Positions 54,365 through 63,482 of a stretch of DNA of 64,000 nt are shown piece by piece. This DNA comes from Woeseiaceae bacterium (GTDB lineage Bacteria; Pseudomonadota; Gammaproteobacteria; Steroidobacterales; Woeseiaceae), in the NCBI GenBank assembly GCA_021773115.1, contig JAJFKS010000034.1, positions 1 to 64,000 of the forward strand, in the 5' to 3' direction. Numbering within the stretch: position 1 is the first letter of the stretch; every line of letters starts with the position of its first letter. The position numbers were made by a program, and so were the translations under genes. The notes under the pieces were generated by a model. The model was not told where the DNA came from. It ran no database searches and worked only from the letters and a program-made list of their open reading frames with translations.

Positions 54365-55876
54365 ATGAAACGGGTCCAACACTATCTTCTCATACTCGGG
54401 CTAATGGCAACCGCCAGCTGTGCGAAAAGTCCTGATGTCGCGGAAGAGGTGGCAATTGCGGCGACCGATCAGAGTGCGTCGAAGGCCTCACCTAATATTG
54501 TATTGATTCTTGCAGATGACCTTGGGTCTGGAGACATCTCTGCGTATAACAAACACAGTCGAATCCCGACTCCCCACCTTGACGAACTGGCAAGCGAGGG
54601 TGTTCGGTTTTCAGCGGCCCATTCGTCGTCTGCAGTTTGTACGCCGAGTCGCTACGGAATATTGACCGGTGAATACTCGTGGCGCACATGGCTCAAGAAA
54701 GGCGTCTTGGACGGCTACGACAGAAGCCTCATTTCCAGGGACACTCCTACTATCGCGTCCTTTCTCAAGAGCAACGGGTACCATACGGCGGCTGTGGGTA
54801 AATGGCACCTCGGGTTCGGCACCGACGGTGAGAAAGAATTCACACGCGCGCCGGATATTCGACCGACCACACTCGGCTTCGATTACTTTTACGGCATTTC
54901 TGCTTCCCTTGATATTCCGCCCTATGCGTTCATAGAAAACGGAGTATTCGATGAGCAGCCGAGCGGATGGGTGGCGCAGCGGCAAGGCGGAAAAGAAATA
55001 GACGACTTCTGGTACTGGCGGGAAGGCCCGATTGCGCCGTCATTCGATTTTCATACAGCCGATAGAGTCCTTACAGACAAGGCCATACAGATAATCGACG
55101 CGGAGTCGTCCAACGACAGACCATTTTTTCTGTACTTTGCGCTGACCGCTCCGCATACACCACTGGTGCCTCGAGAGGAGTTTGCAGGGGTGAGCAACGC
55201 CGGTATTTACGGGGACTTTGTTGCGCAAACCGATGCCTCGATTGGGCGCGTAATCGAGGCATTAAATACAAGCGGCCAACTTGATAACACGATTGTGATT
55301 GTCACCAGTGATAACGGGGCGGTCGCATACACCTATCTACAAGATCACGGGCATTCTACAAATGGACCTTGGCGGGGCATGAAATCTCAACTTTTCGAGG
55401 GCGGGCACCGAATCCCGCTGGTCGTTTCCTGGCCCGGTAAGTTTGGCCCCGGAGTTTCAGACAGAATGGTGTCGCTTGTAGACCTTTTTGCGACCTTCGC
55501 CGACCTGCTCGACACCGATCTCGAAAATGCCGCTCCCGACAGCTATAGCTTTGCCGACGTCCTCACCGACGCAGCAGACAGCGTCGCAAAGCCTCGAGAT
55601 TTCATTGTCGCTCACTCGTTGTACGGAACCTTCGGAATTGAGAAGGATGATTGGAAGCTGATAGAAGACGACGAAAGCGGTGGTTTTGGCGATACGGAAA
55701 TTCCCGAAGGAGGCGTGTTCTGGAGTGGCGAACCGTTGGTCCACTCACGCGACCAGTGGCAACTCTACAATCTACGCATCGATCCGGAGGAATCGGAAAA
55801 TGTATTGCGAGAGAATCCTGAGGTCGTCGATGAGTTGCACGCGCTGCTGCAGGATATCAAACAGGGTACACGGTAA
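54365..55876 (+). CDS. S1-family sulfatase, lipoprotein
   Basis: 503 residues. Lipobox at LMATASC. Motifs: SPNIVLILADDLGSGDISAY, VCTPSRYGILTGEYSWR (formylglycine Cys), AVGKWHLGFG, TAPHTPLVPREEF, VTSDNGAVAYTY and GMKSQLFEGGHRIP. The layout resembles aryl or exo-acting sulfatases. Its 3' end lies 8 bp from a lactonase relic, so its arrival may have truncated that gene. Confidence 0.92.
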   Translation: MKRVQHYLLILGLMATASCAKSPDVAEEVAIAATDQSASKASPNIVLILADDLGSGDISAYNKHSRIPTPHLDELASEGVRFSAAHSSSAVCTPSRYGILTGEYSWRTWLKKGVLDGYDRSLISRDTPTIASFLKSNGYHTAAVGKWHLGFGTDGEKEFTRAPDIRPTTLGFDYFYGISASLDIPPYAFIENGVFDEQPSGWVAQRQGGKEIDDFWYWREGPIAPSFDFHTADRVLTDKAIQIIDAESSNDRPFFLYFALTAPHTPLVPREEFAGVSNAGIYGDFVAQTDASIGRVIEALNTSGQLDNTIVIVTSDNGAVAYTYLQDHGHSTNGPWRGMKSQLFEGGHRIPLVVSWPGKFGPGVSDRMVSLVDLFATFADLLDTDLENAAPDSYSFADVLTDAADSVAKPRDFIVAHSLYGTFGIEKDDWKLIEDDESGGFGDTEIPEGGVFWSGEPLVHSRDQWQLYNLRIDPEESENVLRENPEVVDELHALLQDIKQGTR

Positions 55877-55884
55877 CGAGGACC

Positions 55885-55968
55885 TTATCTTTTGGTCAGT
55901 GTGAGCCGGCCGTAGTCGTCACGCAGCAAAGACCAGATAAGCTGATGACTATCAATACGCCCGCGCAT
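55885..55968 (-). pseudogene. Lactonase (amidohydrolase) relic
   Basis: 27 residues (RIDSHQLIWSLLRDDYGRLT) match the start of the lactonase at 47150 (RIDGHQHYWSIQRDDYGWLT). The second metal His is replaced, so it could not be active even if longer. Its ATG overlaps the stop of the aldo/keto reductase, the same gene order as in copy 1. Confidence 0.75.
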
Positions 55969-57008
55969 TACTCACTAGTGCTGTCGGTCGACAACGGAGT
56001 TGGCGCATCACCACGAATCAATTCGTGTTTTAGCAACGCGCCCCAGAAGTCGTCCGGAATTTCGGTCGCGAACAGATCCAGGGTCTGATCAATACGACGG
56101 ACGTTGCCAATGCCCGGAATAACAGAGGCGACAGCAGGGTGAGCGAGCGGGAACTGAAGGGCGGCAGCCGCCAACGGAATGCCGAATTCGGCGCAATGAC
56201 TTTCTATAGCAGCCACTTTCCTGACGACGTCGTCAGGAGCGGGGCCGTAGTCGTAATTCCACGGTCCCATTCCGCTAACGCCTGTCGCCAAAATGCCGGA
56301 GTTGTAGGCCCCGCCGATGATGATAGAGCAGTTTCTCTCAACGCACTTGGGAAGAAAGGTATCGAGCGCTTGCTGCTCGAGTAGTGTGTAGCGGCCGGCC
56401 AGCAGGAAACAGTCCCAGTCACCGCACTTCAGCGCTTGCTCGCACACTTCGTATTCGTTGACGCCAAGTCCGATCGCACTCACCCGGCCGCTCTGGCGCA
56501 ATTCGTTCATCGCTCGGTAGCCACCGTCCATGGCAATAGGAAACAGTAGATCGTTGTCATCACCATGAGTGACACGGCCGACATCGTGCATGAACAGGAT
56601 ATCTATTCGATCCAGACCCAATCGCTGCAGGCTGTCTTCGAATGAGCGCATGACCCCGTCGTAGCTGTAGTCGTACTCTATGTCGAACGGCATGGGCGAA
56701 AGAAAGCCGTGGCGCTCTGTGGCATAACCGGCAGGGCGTAGCAGTCGACCGACTTTGGTCGACAAAATGTAGTCTTTCCTGCTTGATGATCTTAATGCGT
56801 CGCCGACTCGGCGCTCGCTGAGTCCCTGACCATAATGAGGTGCTGTATCAAAATACCGAAAGCCATTCGACCAGGCGGTTGTCAGAATGTCTGTAGCGTC
56901 TTCATCAGAAACTGCGTGATAGAGGTTTCCGAGAGAAGCGCAGCCGAATCCCAGCGCGTCGATCGCTAGTTCGGTATTCCCAATCCGACTTTTTTGAAAT
57001 CTGCTCAT
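55968..57008 (-). CDS. L-fucose dehydrogenase (aldo/keto reductase family)
   Basis: 346 residues. AKR features: LAIDALGFGCASLGNLYHA, FRYFDTAPHYGQGLSERRVG (catalytic Asp and Tyr), DYILSTKVGRLL (Lys), RIDILFMHDV (His), IGLGVNEYEVCE and SVIPGIGNVRRIDQTLD for the cofactor. Enzymes of this type (D-threo-aldose 1-dehydrogenases) oxidise L-fucose to its lactone with NAD(P). This is the only intact copy in the window; copy 1 is a relic at 47156. Confidence 0.88.
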   Translation of the reverse strand: MSRFQKSRIGNTELAIDALGFGCASLGNLYHAVSDEDATDILTTAWSNGFRYFDTAPHYGQGLSERRVGDALRSSSRKDYILSTKVGRLLRPAGYATERHGFLSPMPFDIEYDYSYDGVMRSFEDSLQRLGLDRIDILFMHDVGRVTHGDDNDLLFPIAMDGGYRAMNELRQSGRVSAIGLGVNEYEVCEQALKCGDWDCFLLAGRYTLLEQQALDTFLPKCVERNCSIIIGGAYNSGILATGVSGMGPWNYDYGPAPDDVVRKVAAIESHCAEFGIPLAAAALQFPLAHPAVASVIPGIGNVRRIDQTLDLFATEIPDDFWGALLKHELIRGDAPTPLSTDSTSE

Positions 57009-57026
57009 GCGTAGGGCCAGGTGTAG

Positions 57027-58343
57027 TCAAGCGATTTTCTTATCAATTCGCGAATGCCATTCGGCACCGTTCGGATACTCGAATCGCTTTAGCGAGTCTT
57101 CATGCATTTTGACACTAAAACCCGGTAAACGCGGAACCTGGTACGCGCCATTTCTCATTTCGCAGGGATCTTCGAAATGCTCGTGCAAGTGATCTACATA
57201 CTCAATAACTCGCTCACCAATGTCAGCGGATATCTGAACATAGTCAATTATCGACATATGTTGTACGTATTCACACAGACCAACACCACCTGCGTGTGGG
57301 CAGACTGGCTTGCCGTATTTCGCAGCGAGCATGTAAACCGTGAGGATTTCATTCAGTCCACCTAATCGGCACGCATCGATTTGAACGATGTCAATTGCAT
57401 CATTCGCGATAAATTGCTTGAACAAAATTCGGTTCTGGCAATGCTCGCCGGTAGCGACTTTTATCTCACCGATGTTTTCGCGAATCGTTCTGTGACCAAA
57501 AACGTCGTCAGGACTTGTTGGTTCTTCGATAAACCAGGGCTTAAAGGGGATCAGGTTCTGCATCCAGTCGATTGCCTGATCAACTTCCCATGCCTGGTTC
57601 GCATCAATCATCAGTTTAACGTTATTACCGATAGTTTCTCTGGCGATCCTGCAGCGTCGAATGTCGTCCTCGACAGACTCACCGACCTTGAGTTTGATAT
57701 GTGTGAAGCCGTCGTCCATGGCCTCGCGGCAAAGGCGTTCGAGCTTTTCATCGCTATAGCCCAACCAACCTGCTGACGTTGTATAGGCGGGGTAGCCACT
57801 CTCTTCCAGTTGTTGAATTCTTTGCGGTTTGGTCGCCTGGTTTCCTTCAACAATTGCCAAAGCTTCCTCGCGTGTTAGCGCGTCGTCGACATAGCGAAAG
57901 TCCAGGCAATTTACGAATTGTTCCGGCGTCATGTCGGCAAGCAATCGCCAGACGGGCTTGTCTACCGAGCGTGCCCACATATCCCAGACGGCGTTCACGA
58001 CGCCGCCGGCCGCCATGTGCATTACGCCTTTTTCGGGGCCAAGCCAACGAAGCTGGCTATCCGAACGGAACTCGTTATAGAACTTGCCGATATCCGCAGT
58101 AATGTCTTCCAGATCGACGCCGATTACCAAGTGCCGCATAGCCTTCACGGCCTCGCAGCAAATATCATTACCCCGGCCAATGGTGAAAATCAGGCTATAG
58201 CCACGGTTGCCTTGCTCAGTTTCGAGAACAATGTACGCAGCGGAGTAATCCGGGTCCTTATTCGTTGCATCTGATCCGTCCAGATGTTCCGAAGTTGGAA
58301 AGCGAATATCCATCGTGGACAGGCTAATGATCTTATTGCTCAA
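57027..58343 (-). CDS. L-fuconate dehydratase (enolase superfamily), copy 2
   Basis: 438 residues, TTG start at 58343. It is closely similar to copy 1 along the whole length, and all catalytic and metal residues are kept (IKLKVGESVEDD, VKLMIDANQAWEV, FIEEPTSPDD, ATGEHCQN, CPHAGGVGLCEYVQH). The gene is 18 bp upstream of the aldo/keto reductase, the same order as in copy 1. Two intact copies suggest dosage or different induction rather than loss. Confidence 0.9.
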   Translation of the reverse strand: MSNKIISLSTMDIRFPTSEHLDGSDATNKDPDYSAAYIVLETEQGNRGYSLIFTIGRGNDICCEAVKAMRHLVIGVDLEDITADIGKFYNEFRSDSQLRWLGPEKGVMHMAAGGVVNAVWDMWARSVDKPVWRLLADMTPEQFVNCLDFRYVDDALTREEALAIVEGNQATKPQRIQQLEESGYPAYTTSAGWLGYSDEKLERLCREAMDDGFTHIKLKVGESVEDDIRRCRIARETIGNNVKLMIDANQAWEVDQAIDWMQNLIPFKPWFIEEPTSPDDVFGHRTIRENIGEIKVATGEHCQNRILFKQFIANDAIDIVQIDACRLGGLNEILTVYMLAAKYGKPVCPHAGGVGLCEYVQHMSIIDYVQISADIGERVIEYVDHLHEHFEDPCEMRNGAYQVPRLPGFSVKMHEDSLKRFEYPNGAEWHSRIDKKIA

Positions 58344-58360
58344 TGGTTGATCTCATAGAA

Positions 58361-58391
58361 TGTATATATGCAACCGTATTGCACAAATACA
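58361..58391 (-). promoter_or_regulatory. Fucose-locus operator, inverted pair
   Basis: TGTATATATGCAA and TTGCACAAATACA face each other across 5 bases, matching as an inverted repeat in 11 of 13 positions. It lies 18-48 bp upstream of the copy-2 dehydratase start. Confidence 0.7.
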
Positions 58392-58499
58392 TGAGAGTCA
58401 ACTATTATGAGGATTGCGAGCTTGAGAATTCGTTTTAATCGTTGATTGTTTCCAGCAATACGCCGATTGATACTGTGCAATCTTCAGAGTCCATAAGAA

Positions 58500-58720
58500 G
58501 ACAATCACAAACGGACCAAGCACGAGCGAACGGGAAAAAAACGGCGGAAAGCGCAAGGAGTACTCAGGGCGAGCTCCGGAAAAAGGGCTTGAGATTATGG
58601 AATCGCTGGCGAGCGAGCCGAAGTGCCTAGGCTCTGCGGAGGTTTGCAAGCGCCTTGGCCGACCAATGTGGGGTAGCTGTTTCGCGGCTCGGCACAATCG
58701 GCACAAGAAGGGCCGCTGGA
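58500..58720 (+). pseudogene. IclR-regulator relic
   Basis: A short frame reads KRKEYSGRAPEKGLEIMESL, then AEVCKRLGRPM, matching the N-terminal winged helix of the IclR at 48936 (KKEYSAPALEKGLDIIEALA, ISARLRRPMGQLF). A frameshift after the Pro-Met and divergence by 58720 end the match, and the effector domain is absent. It lies between a dehydratase and a TBDT, as the intact copy does. Confidence 0.75.
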
Positions 58721-58776
58721 GACCACTAAACTACCTGTTTACCGCTGCTGACAGCAGGGTCCACGGCACCTCAGTC

Positions 58777-58866
58777 GTGCATTTATACAGTCCGGTTGCA
58801 AGTATGAATCCCTTGTGAGATAGTCGAGAAAAGCTGCACATGTACAGCAGGCCTGTATATATGATT
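58777..58866 (+). promoter_or_regulatory. Two fucose-locus operator pairs upstream of TBDT-2
   Basis: Direct pair: GTGCATTTATACA (58777) and TTGCAAGTATGAA (58796), 19 bp apart. Second pair: CTGCACATGTACA (58834) and, in opposite orientation, TGTATATATGATT (58854). Order and spacing repeat those upstream of TBDT-1. The start codon follows at 58884. Confidence 0.65.
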
Positions 58867-58883
58867 ACGCTAGGGGGCAGGAA

Positions 58884-61607
58884 ATGAAAGACCGACATCT
58901 TACACGGGGAACGAAAACCCTTTTCGCAACAATGATTGCGCTTTTCACGGCATCCAATATCGCCATAGCTCAGGACGACCCTGGGCGCGAAGCTTCCATT
59001 GCACTCGATGAAGTCGTTGTCACGGGCGTGCGCAACAGCATTGTGAGTGCGGCCCAAATCAAGCGGGACTCGGACACCATCGAGGAAGCGATTACAGCCA
59101 TCGATATGGGCCAATTTATGGACGACAGCATCGCGCAGGCCTTGCAGCGTGTTCCGGGAGTACAGATCGAGGTGGACGACACCGGCACAGACGGCGACCG
59201 GGTTTCTATCCGCGGTATGGGTCCCAGCTTCGTCAATGCCACGATCAATAACCGCATCTTGCTGTCTCCCGGCACGCAGGGATCGAACCTCCGTCGCATG
59301 AACTTCAACGTGTTTCCACCCAATGTACTGACCGGTGTGCGCGTTACCAAGATGCAGACGGCAAGTCGGCCTGAGGCTGGCATGGCGGGTCTGGTGAATT
59401 TGCAGACGCTCCGGCCTCTCGACCACAAGTACCCCAAGAATCAGAACTTCTTCGGATCGGTAACCCTGCAAGGCGACTATCAGGACGTATCCGACGAAGA
59501 CAGTTTCCGTGCGAGCGGGATACTTGGCGTGCGTAACCAGGCCGGTAACTTTGGTGCCTTTATTGCGGTGGCTGGCGGCGATACCCAGGCTGCGCGCGAC
59601 CAATTGAGTGCCAGGCCATTGCAGAGAGACATCCAAATTGACAACGACGGCGACGGCGTTGCGGACGAAACGATGGAGGATGTGTTCGTTCCCCAGGTCA
59701 TGAACTTCCAACCGAAACGCGAAGAGCGCAAACGCACGGCAGTTTCGGCCGGAATCCAATTCCAGCCGACGGATGAACTGAACATCGTTATTGACGGGAC
59801 GTTTACGGAGTTTGACAGCGATGCAACCCAGGACCGCACGCAACTGGTATTTGGCAATGCCTGGTTCAATAGACAGGTGTGGGACGCTGATGGTATTGAA
59901 ATCGACGAGAACAACACCGTGAGGTATGCGGATTTCAGCCAGGTAACCGGTCCCAGGGCGGTTCAACAGCGTCTTTCGCCACTGCAATTTCGCAACGTGA
60001 CCGAGAACCAGATCCTGGGCGCGAACGTGGACTGGCATCGGGGTCGTCTGAACGTCAATTTTGATGTTTATAGCAGCAGCGTTGACTACCTGCAGGACCT
60101 TCGATTCCCGATTTTCCGGCAAAACCTGGACACAGCGGCGATTATCTACGATGCGCGAAACACGGTACCGACAGTACAACTCGGGCCAGATTATATCGAT
60201 ACCTCCACCCAGTCGTTCTTCAATACGACTATCCGTGAGATCTATATGGAAGGGGATATCATCGGCGGGGCACTCGCTTTCGAATTCGACCTGGGCTGGA
60301 AGGCGTTCTCGACAATCCGATTCGGTTACAACCATTCCGAGGCGGATATTGATTTCAGTATTTACGGCAAACCCGCAGGGTTGCCCGCACCGGATTCAGA
60401 CGAGATGGTGGCTGCGGGCATCTCGGGCCAGCTGTGGCCGGGCAATTTCCTGGACGGACAGACTTCGCCAGGCGAGTGGTTTCTCACGGATTTTGAGGCC
60501 ATGGCCGCCATTGAACCCTGGTTCTTGCTAACCGGTAAACAGGAACTGGTGCTCGATCAGGAGAGTGGCTACCACGCTGACGAAAAACTGGATGCGTTCT
60601 ACGGCCAACTCGATTTTAGCGCGGACCTGCGAGGCACGCCGTTCACGGGCAACTTCGGAGTTCGTGCGGTCAGGACCGAAAACATCTCGTATGGCTCGAC
60701 ACGCAACGTCGACAACAGCTTCACGCCGACAATGACCCAATTCGATTATTGGGAATACCTGCCGAGCGTCAACTTAAGGATTGCGGCCAGTGATACATTC
60801 GATGTGCGCTTGGGTTACTCGAAGACGCTGACGCGACCGGAATACAAGGATACAGCGCCGGTCATCCGGATTATTCGTGAACCTGACATCGATCCGATAA
60901 CGGGAGATGTGATCGTCGGGCGTGCGACCGCGGGCAACCCCGAACTCGCTCCGATTACAGCGGATAACATTGACCTCACCGCTGGCTGGTACCCGGAGAA
61001 TGGCAGCAACATCGTTGCCAGCGTTTTTTACAAGAAAGTGGATGACTTCATTGTCTCGGATACCACGGAGGACGGTACGGTACCCGGTCAGGTAGGTCTC
61101 TTCGACATAACACAGCCGCTCAACTTCTCGGAGGGCACGGTCAGGGGTGCCGAATTCAGTTTTTACCTGCCGGGCGGTGTATTGCATTCGAGTCTCGAGA
61201 ACTTCGGAGTTCAGGGAAACTACACTTATATTGACGGCGAATTTGCCCAGGATGTCGGTGATGTCGGGGTCGGATTTCCGGGTAACTCAAAAAATAACTA
61301 CAATCTGACGGCGTTCTTTGAGACTCAGAAATTTACTGCACGCCTGGCCTATACCTACCGCGGCGGCTTCCTGCGAGACCTCGCCGGCACAAGTGCGCAG
61401 ACAGTTACAGCCCGCCACACAGGAGAGCAGGAAAATGTAACGGCAAACTTAAGGTACCGGGCGATGAAAAATCTGACGCTGAGCTTCAATGTGAACAACC
61501 TGACAGACGAAAATCGCCACGATTTTGTGGGTACCGAAAACACGTTCCTGGCGTACTTCTATCGCGGACGTACTTACGCATTAACGGCGACCTACAAGTT
61601 TCGGTGA
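58884..61607 (+). CDS. TonB-dependent receptor, fucose-polymer type, TBDT-2
   Basis: 907 residues. Signal peptide ends in IAIAQD. TonB-box-like DEVVVTGVRNSIVSAAQIKR, plug motifs FMDDSIAQALQRVPGVQIE and VSIRGMGPSFVNATINNR, barrel end RTYALTATYKFR. Same class as TBDT-1 but clearly diverged, so the two probably take up different oligosaccharides. It is followed 83 bp later by a GH29 gene. Confidence 0.92.
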   Translation: MKDRHLTRGTKTLFATMIALFTASNIAIAQDDPGREASIALDEVVVTGVRNSIVSAAQIKRDSDTIEEAITAIDMGQFMDDSIAQALQRVPGVQIEVDDTGTDGDRVSIRGMGPSFVNATINNRILLSPGTQGSNLRRMNFNVFPPNVLTGVRVTKMQTASRPEAGMAGLVNLQTLRPLDHKYPKNQNFFGSVTLQGDYQDVSDEDSFRASGILGVRNQAGNFGAFIAVAGGDTQAARDQLSARPLQRDIQIDNDGDGVADETMEDVFVPQVMNFQPKREERKRTAVSAGIQFQPTDELNIVIDGTFTEFDSDATQDRTQLVFGNAWFNRQVWDADGIEIDENNTVRYADFSQVTGPRAVQQRLSPLQFRNVTENQILGANVDWHRGRLNVNFDVYSSSVDYLQDLRFPIFRQNLDTAAIIYDARNTVPTVQLGPDYIDTSTQSFFNTTIREIYMEGDIIGGALAFEFDLGWKAFSTIRFGYNHSEADIDFSIYGKPAGLPAPDSDEMVAAGISGQLWPGNFLDGQTSPGEWFLTDFEAMAAIEPWFLLTGKQELVLDQESGYHADEKLDAFYGQLDFSADLRGTPFTGNFGVRAVRTENISYGSTRNVDNSFTPTMTQFDYWEYLPSVNLRIAASDTFDVRLGYSKTLTRPEYKDTAPVIRIIREPDIDPITGDVIVGRATAGNPELAPITADNIDLTAGWYPENGSNIVASVFYKKVDDFIVSDTTEDGTVPGQVGLFDITQPLNFSEGTVRGAEFSFYLPGGVLHSSLENFGVQGNYTYIDGEFAQDVGDVGVGFPGNSKNNYNLTAFFETQKFTARLAYTYRGGFLRDLAGTSAQTVTARHTGEQENVTANLRYRAMKNLTLSFNVNNLTDENRHDFVGTENTFLAYFYRGRTYALTATYKFR

Positions 61608-61690
61608 CGGATACACACAGCGATGACGCGTGCGAGGCCGCAATACGGCTCCACCCTTTTTGGGCGCATTGAATATGATAGGTTTCGGAA

Positions 61691-63475
61691 ATGTTTAGAA
61701 ACAGATTCTCGCGCCTGAGTGCACTGATTTCAGCGCTACTAATTGTCGTTACCTTAAGCGCCCGGGCACAGACCACGGACGTCGAGTGGTTCCGCGACGC
61801 GAAGTTCGGCATGTTCATTCACTGGGGTATGTCGTCGGAGCTTGGCGGTATCTGGGACGGCAAACGGTACTACGGCATCACCGAATGGCTAATGCGCCGT
61901 GGCGAGATCATGAGCGATGAATACAAACTCGCCGCGGCTCGATTTAACCCGGTGGACTTCGATGCAAAGGCGTGGGTAGCAATCGCCAAAGACGCCGGCG
62001 CCCGCTATATCGTCATCACCTCCAAGCATCATGATGGCTTTGCAATGTTCGACTCCGCGGTCAGTGACTTCGATATTGTCGATGCTACGCCGTTTGGCCG
62101 GGACCCACTAAAAGAACTGGTGGCTGCCGCCCATGAAGCCGATATCAAAATCGGATTCTATTACTCGCAGTATCAGGACTGGACCGAAGCGGATGCCGGA
62201 GGCAACGAATGGGAGTTCGACGCCGAAGACAAGGATTTTTCGCGTTATTTTGAAGGTAAGGCGAAACCGCAGCTCAAGGAATTACTGACCAACTACGGAC
62301 CCATCGATATCATCTGGTTCGACACGCCGGGCAGCATGTCGAAAGACGACGCCATTGCACTGAAAGCCTGGGTCAAGGAACTTCAACCGAACTGCCTGGT
62401 GTCCGATCGAGTCGGTCACAGTCTTGGCGACTACAAGGGATACGGCGATGGCGAGATTCCCGCGATTCCACAGCCTGGCCGGCCCTGGGAAGCGATTTTT
62501 ACGCACAACGACAGCTGGGGTTACTCGCACTTCGACAACAACTTCAAATCGACCACCGAAGTACTGCACATGCTGGTCACGATCGCCGGCAAGGGCGGCA
62601 ACCTGATGCTCAATGTCGGTCCCGACGGCCGCGGAAACATACCGCCCGAATCGGCTCGCGTATTCGGCGAGGTGGGCCAGTGGCTGAAGGTCAACGGCGA
62701 AGCCATCTACGGTACCAGCGGGTCTGCCGTGGGCGCAGTATCCTGGGGTGCGATTACCCAACGGCCCGGACAGATGTACCTGCTGGTGGAGCGGCGGCCG
62801 GATGACGGGCAATTACTGGTTCCCGGCTTTGGCCCGAAAGCGAAGCGGGCCAGCTTGCTGGCGAGTAGGACCGATCTCGACTTTAGCCAGCAGGGAAGTG
62901 ATCTCGTCGTGCGATTGCCGGAGGCGCTTCCGGATGCGCGGGTAAGTGTTGTGGTAGTTGAATATGACGAACGTGAATCGGCATCATTCACGAGCCCTGA
63001 CGAAGTTCTGGTTTCCAATGCCTATGGCCCGGTGATACTCGACTCGGTAAGTGCGCGCACATCGGACGGCGTCACATTTAATAGAACCCGCACGACGCAT
63101 TATTTCGGTGACTGGAAAAATTACCAGACGCTGACCGGCATGGAATCCCCGGAGGACTCCGTAACCTGGAATCTGCGCGTACTGGAGCCTGGTTCCTACC
63201 GCCTTGTGCTGAATTACTCGGCAGGTGCGGGACAGTCCGAGCAGGAAGGTGTGCTCAACTTCGCAGGGCAAGACTATTTCTTCAGGGTCCTCGAAACCGG
63301 TGATTTCAGCGATCCGGGTGGCTTCGCAAAGCGTAAACCGATCATGTTCATCGATCATCCGGTGGCGGTCGTACAAATTGACGAACCCGGGCAGTACGAA
63401 ATATCACTGCGTCCCGACCGGGCGGGAGAAAACCTGATGATGCTACGTCACGTGACGATAGAACCGCATGATTGA
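61691..63475 (+). CDS. GH29 alpha-L-fucosidase with C-terminal beta domains
   Basis: 594 residues with signal peptide (LSARAQ). Catalytic domain: AKFGMFIHWGMSSELGG, TSKHHDGFAMFDSAVS, IGFYYSQYQDW, IDIIWFDTPG (nucleophile Asp) and GGNLMLNVGPDGRGNI. Residues about 440-594 form an added beta-rich domain (YRLVLNYSAGAGQSEQEGVL), possibly carbohydrate-binding. It is the closest GH29 relative in the window of the fusion protein at 31998, and both adjoin a sulfatase of the same type. Confidence 0.92.
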   Translation: MFRNRFSRLSALISALLIVVTLSARAQTTDVEWFRDAKFGMFIHWGMSSELGGIWDGKRYYGITEWLMRRGEIMSDEYKLAAARFNPVDFDAKAWVAIAKDAGARYIVITSKHHDGFAMFDSAVSDFDIVDATPFGRDPLKELVAAAHEADIKIGFYYSQYQDWTEADAGGNEWEFDAEDKDFSRYFEGKAKPQLKELLTNYGPIDIIWFDTPGSMSKDDAIALKAWVKELQPNCLVSDRVGHSLGDYKGYGDGEIPAIPQPGRPWEAIFTHNDSWGYSHFDNNFKSTTEVLHMLVTIAGKGGNLMLNVGPDGRGNIPPESARVFGEVGQWLKVNGEAIYGTSGSAVGAVSWGAITQRPGQMYLLVERRPDDGQLLVPGFGPKAKRASLLASRTDLDFSQQGSDLVVRLPEALPDARVSVVVVEYDERESASFTSPDEVLVSNAYGPVILDSVSARTSDGVTFNRTRTTHYFGDWKNYQTLTGMESPEDSVTWNLRVLEPGSYRLVLNYSAGAGQSEQEGVLNFAGQDYFFRVLETGDFSDPGGFAKRKPIMFIDHPVAVVQIDEPGQYEISLRPDRAGENLMMLRHVTIEPHD

Positions 63476-63482
63476 GGAATAT

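Noticed and set aside
58731-60335. Long open frame (534 codons) on the minus strand
   Set aside because: It lies antisense to TBDT-2, has no recognisable motif and low-complexity composition; the plus-strand receptor is unmistakable.
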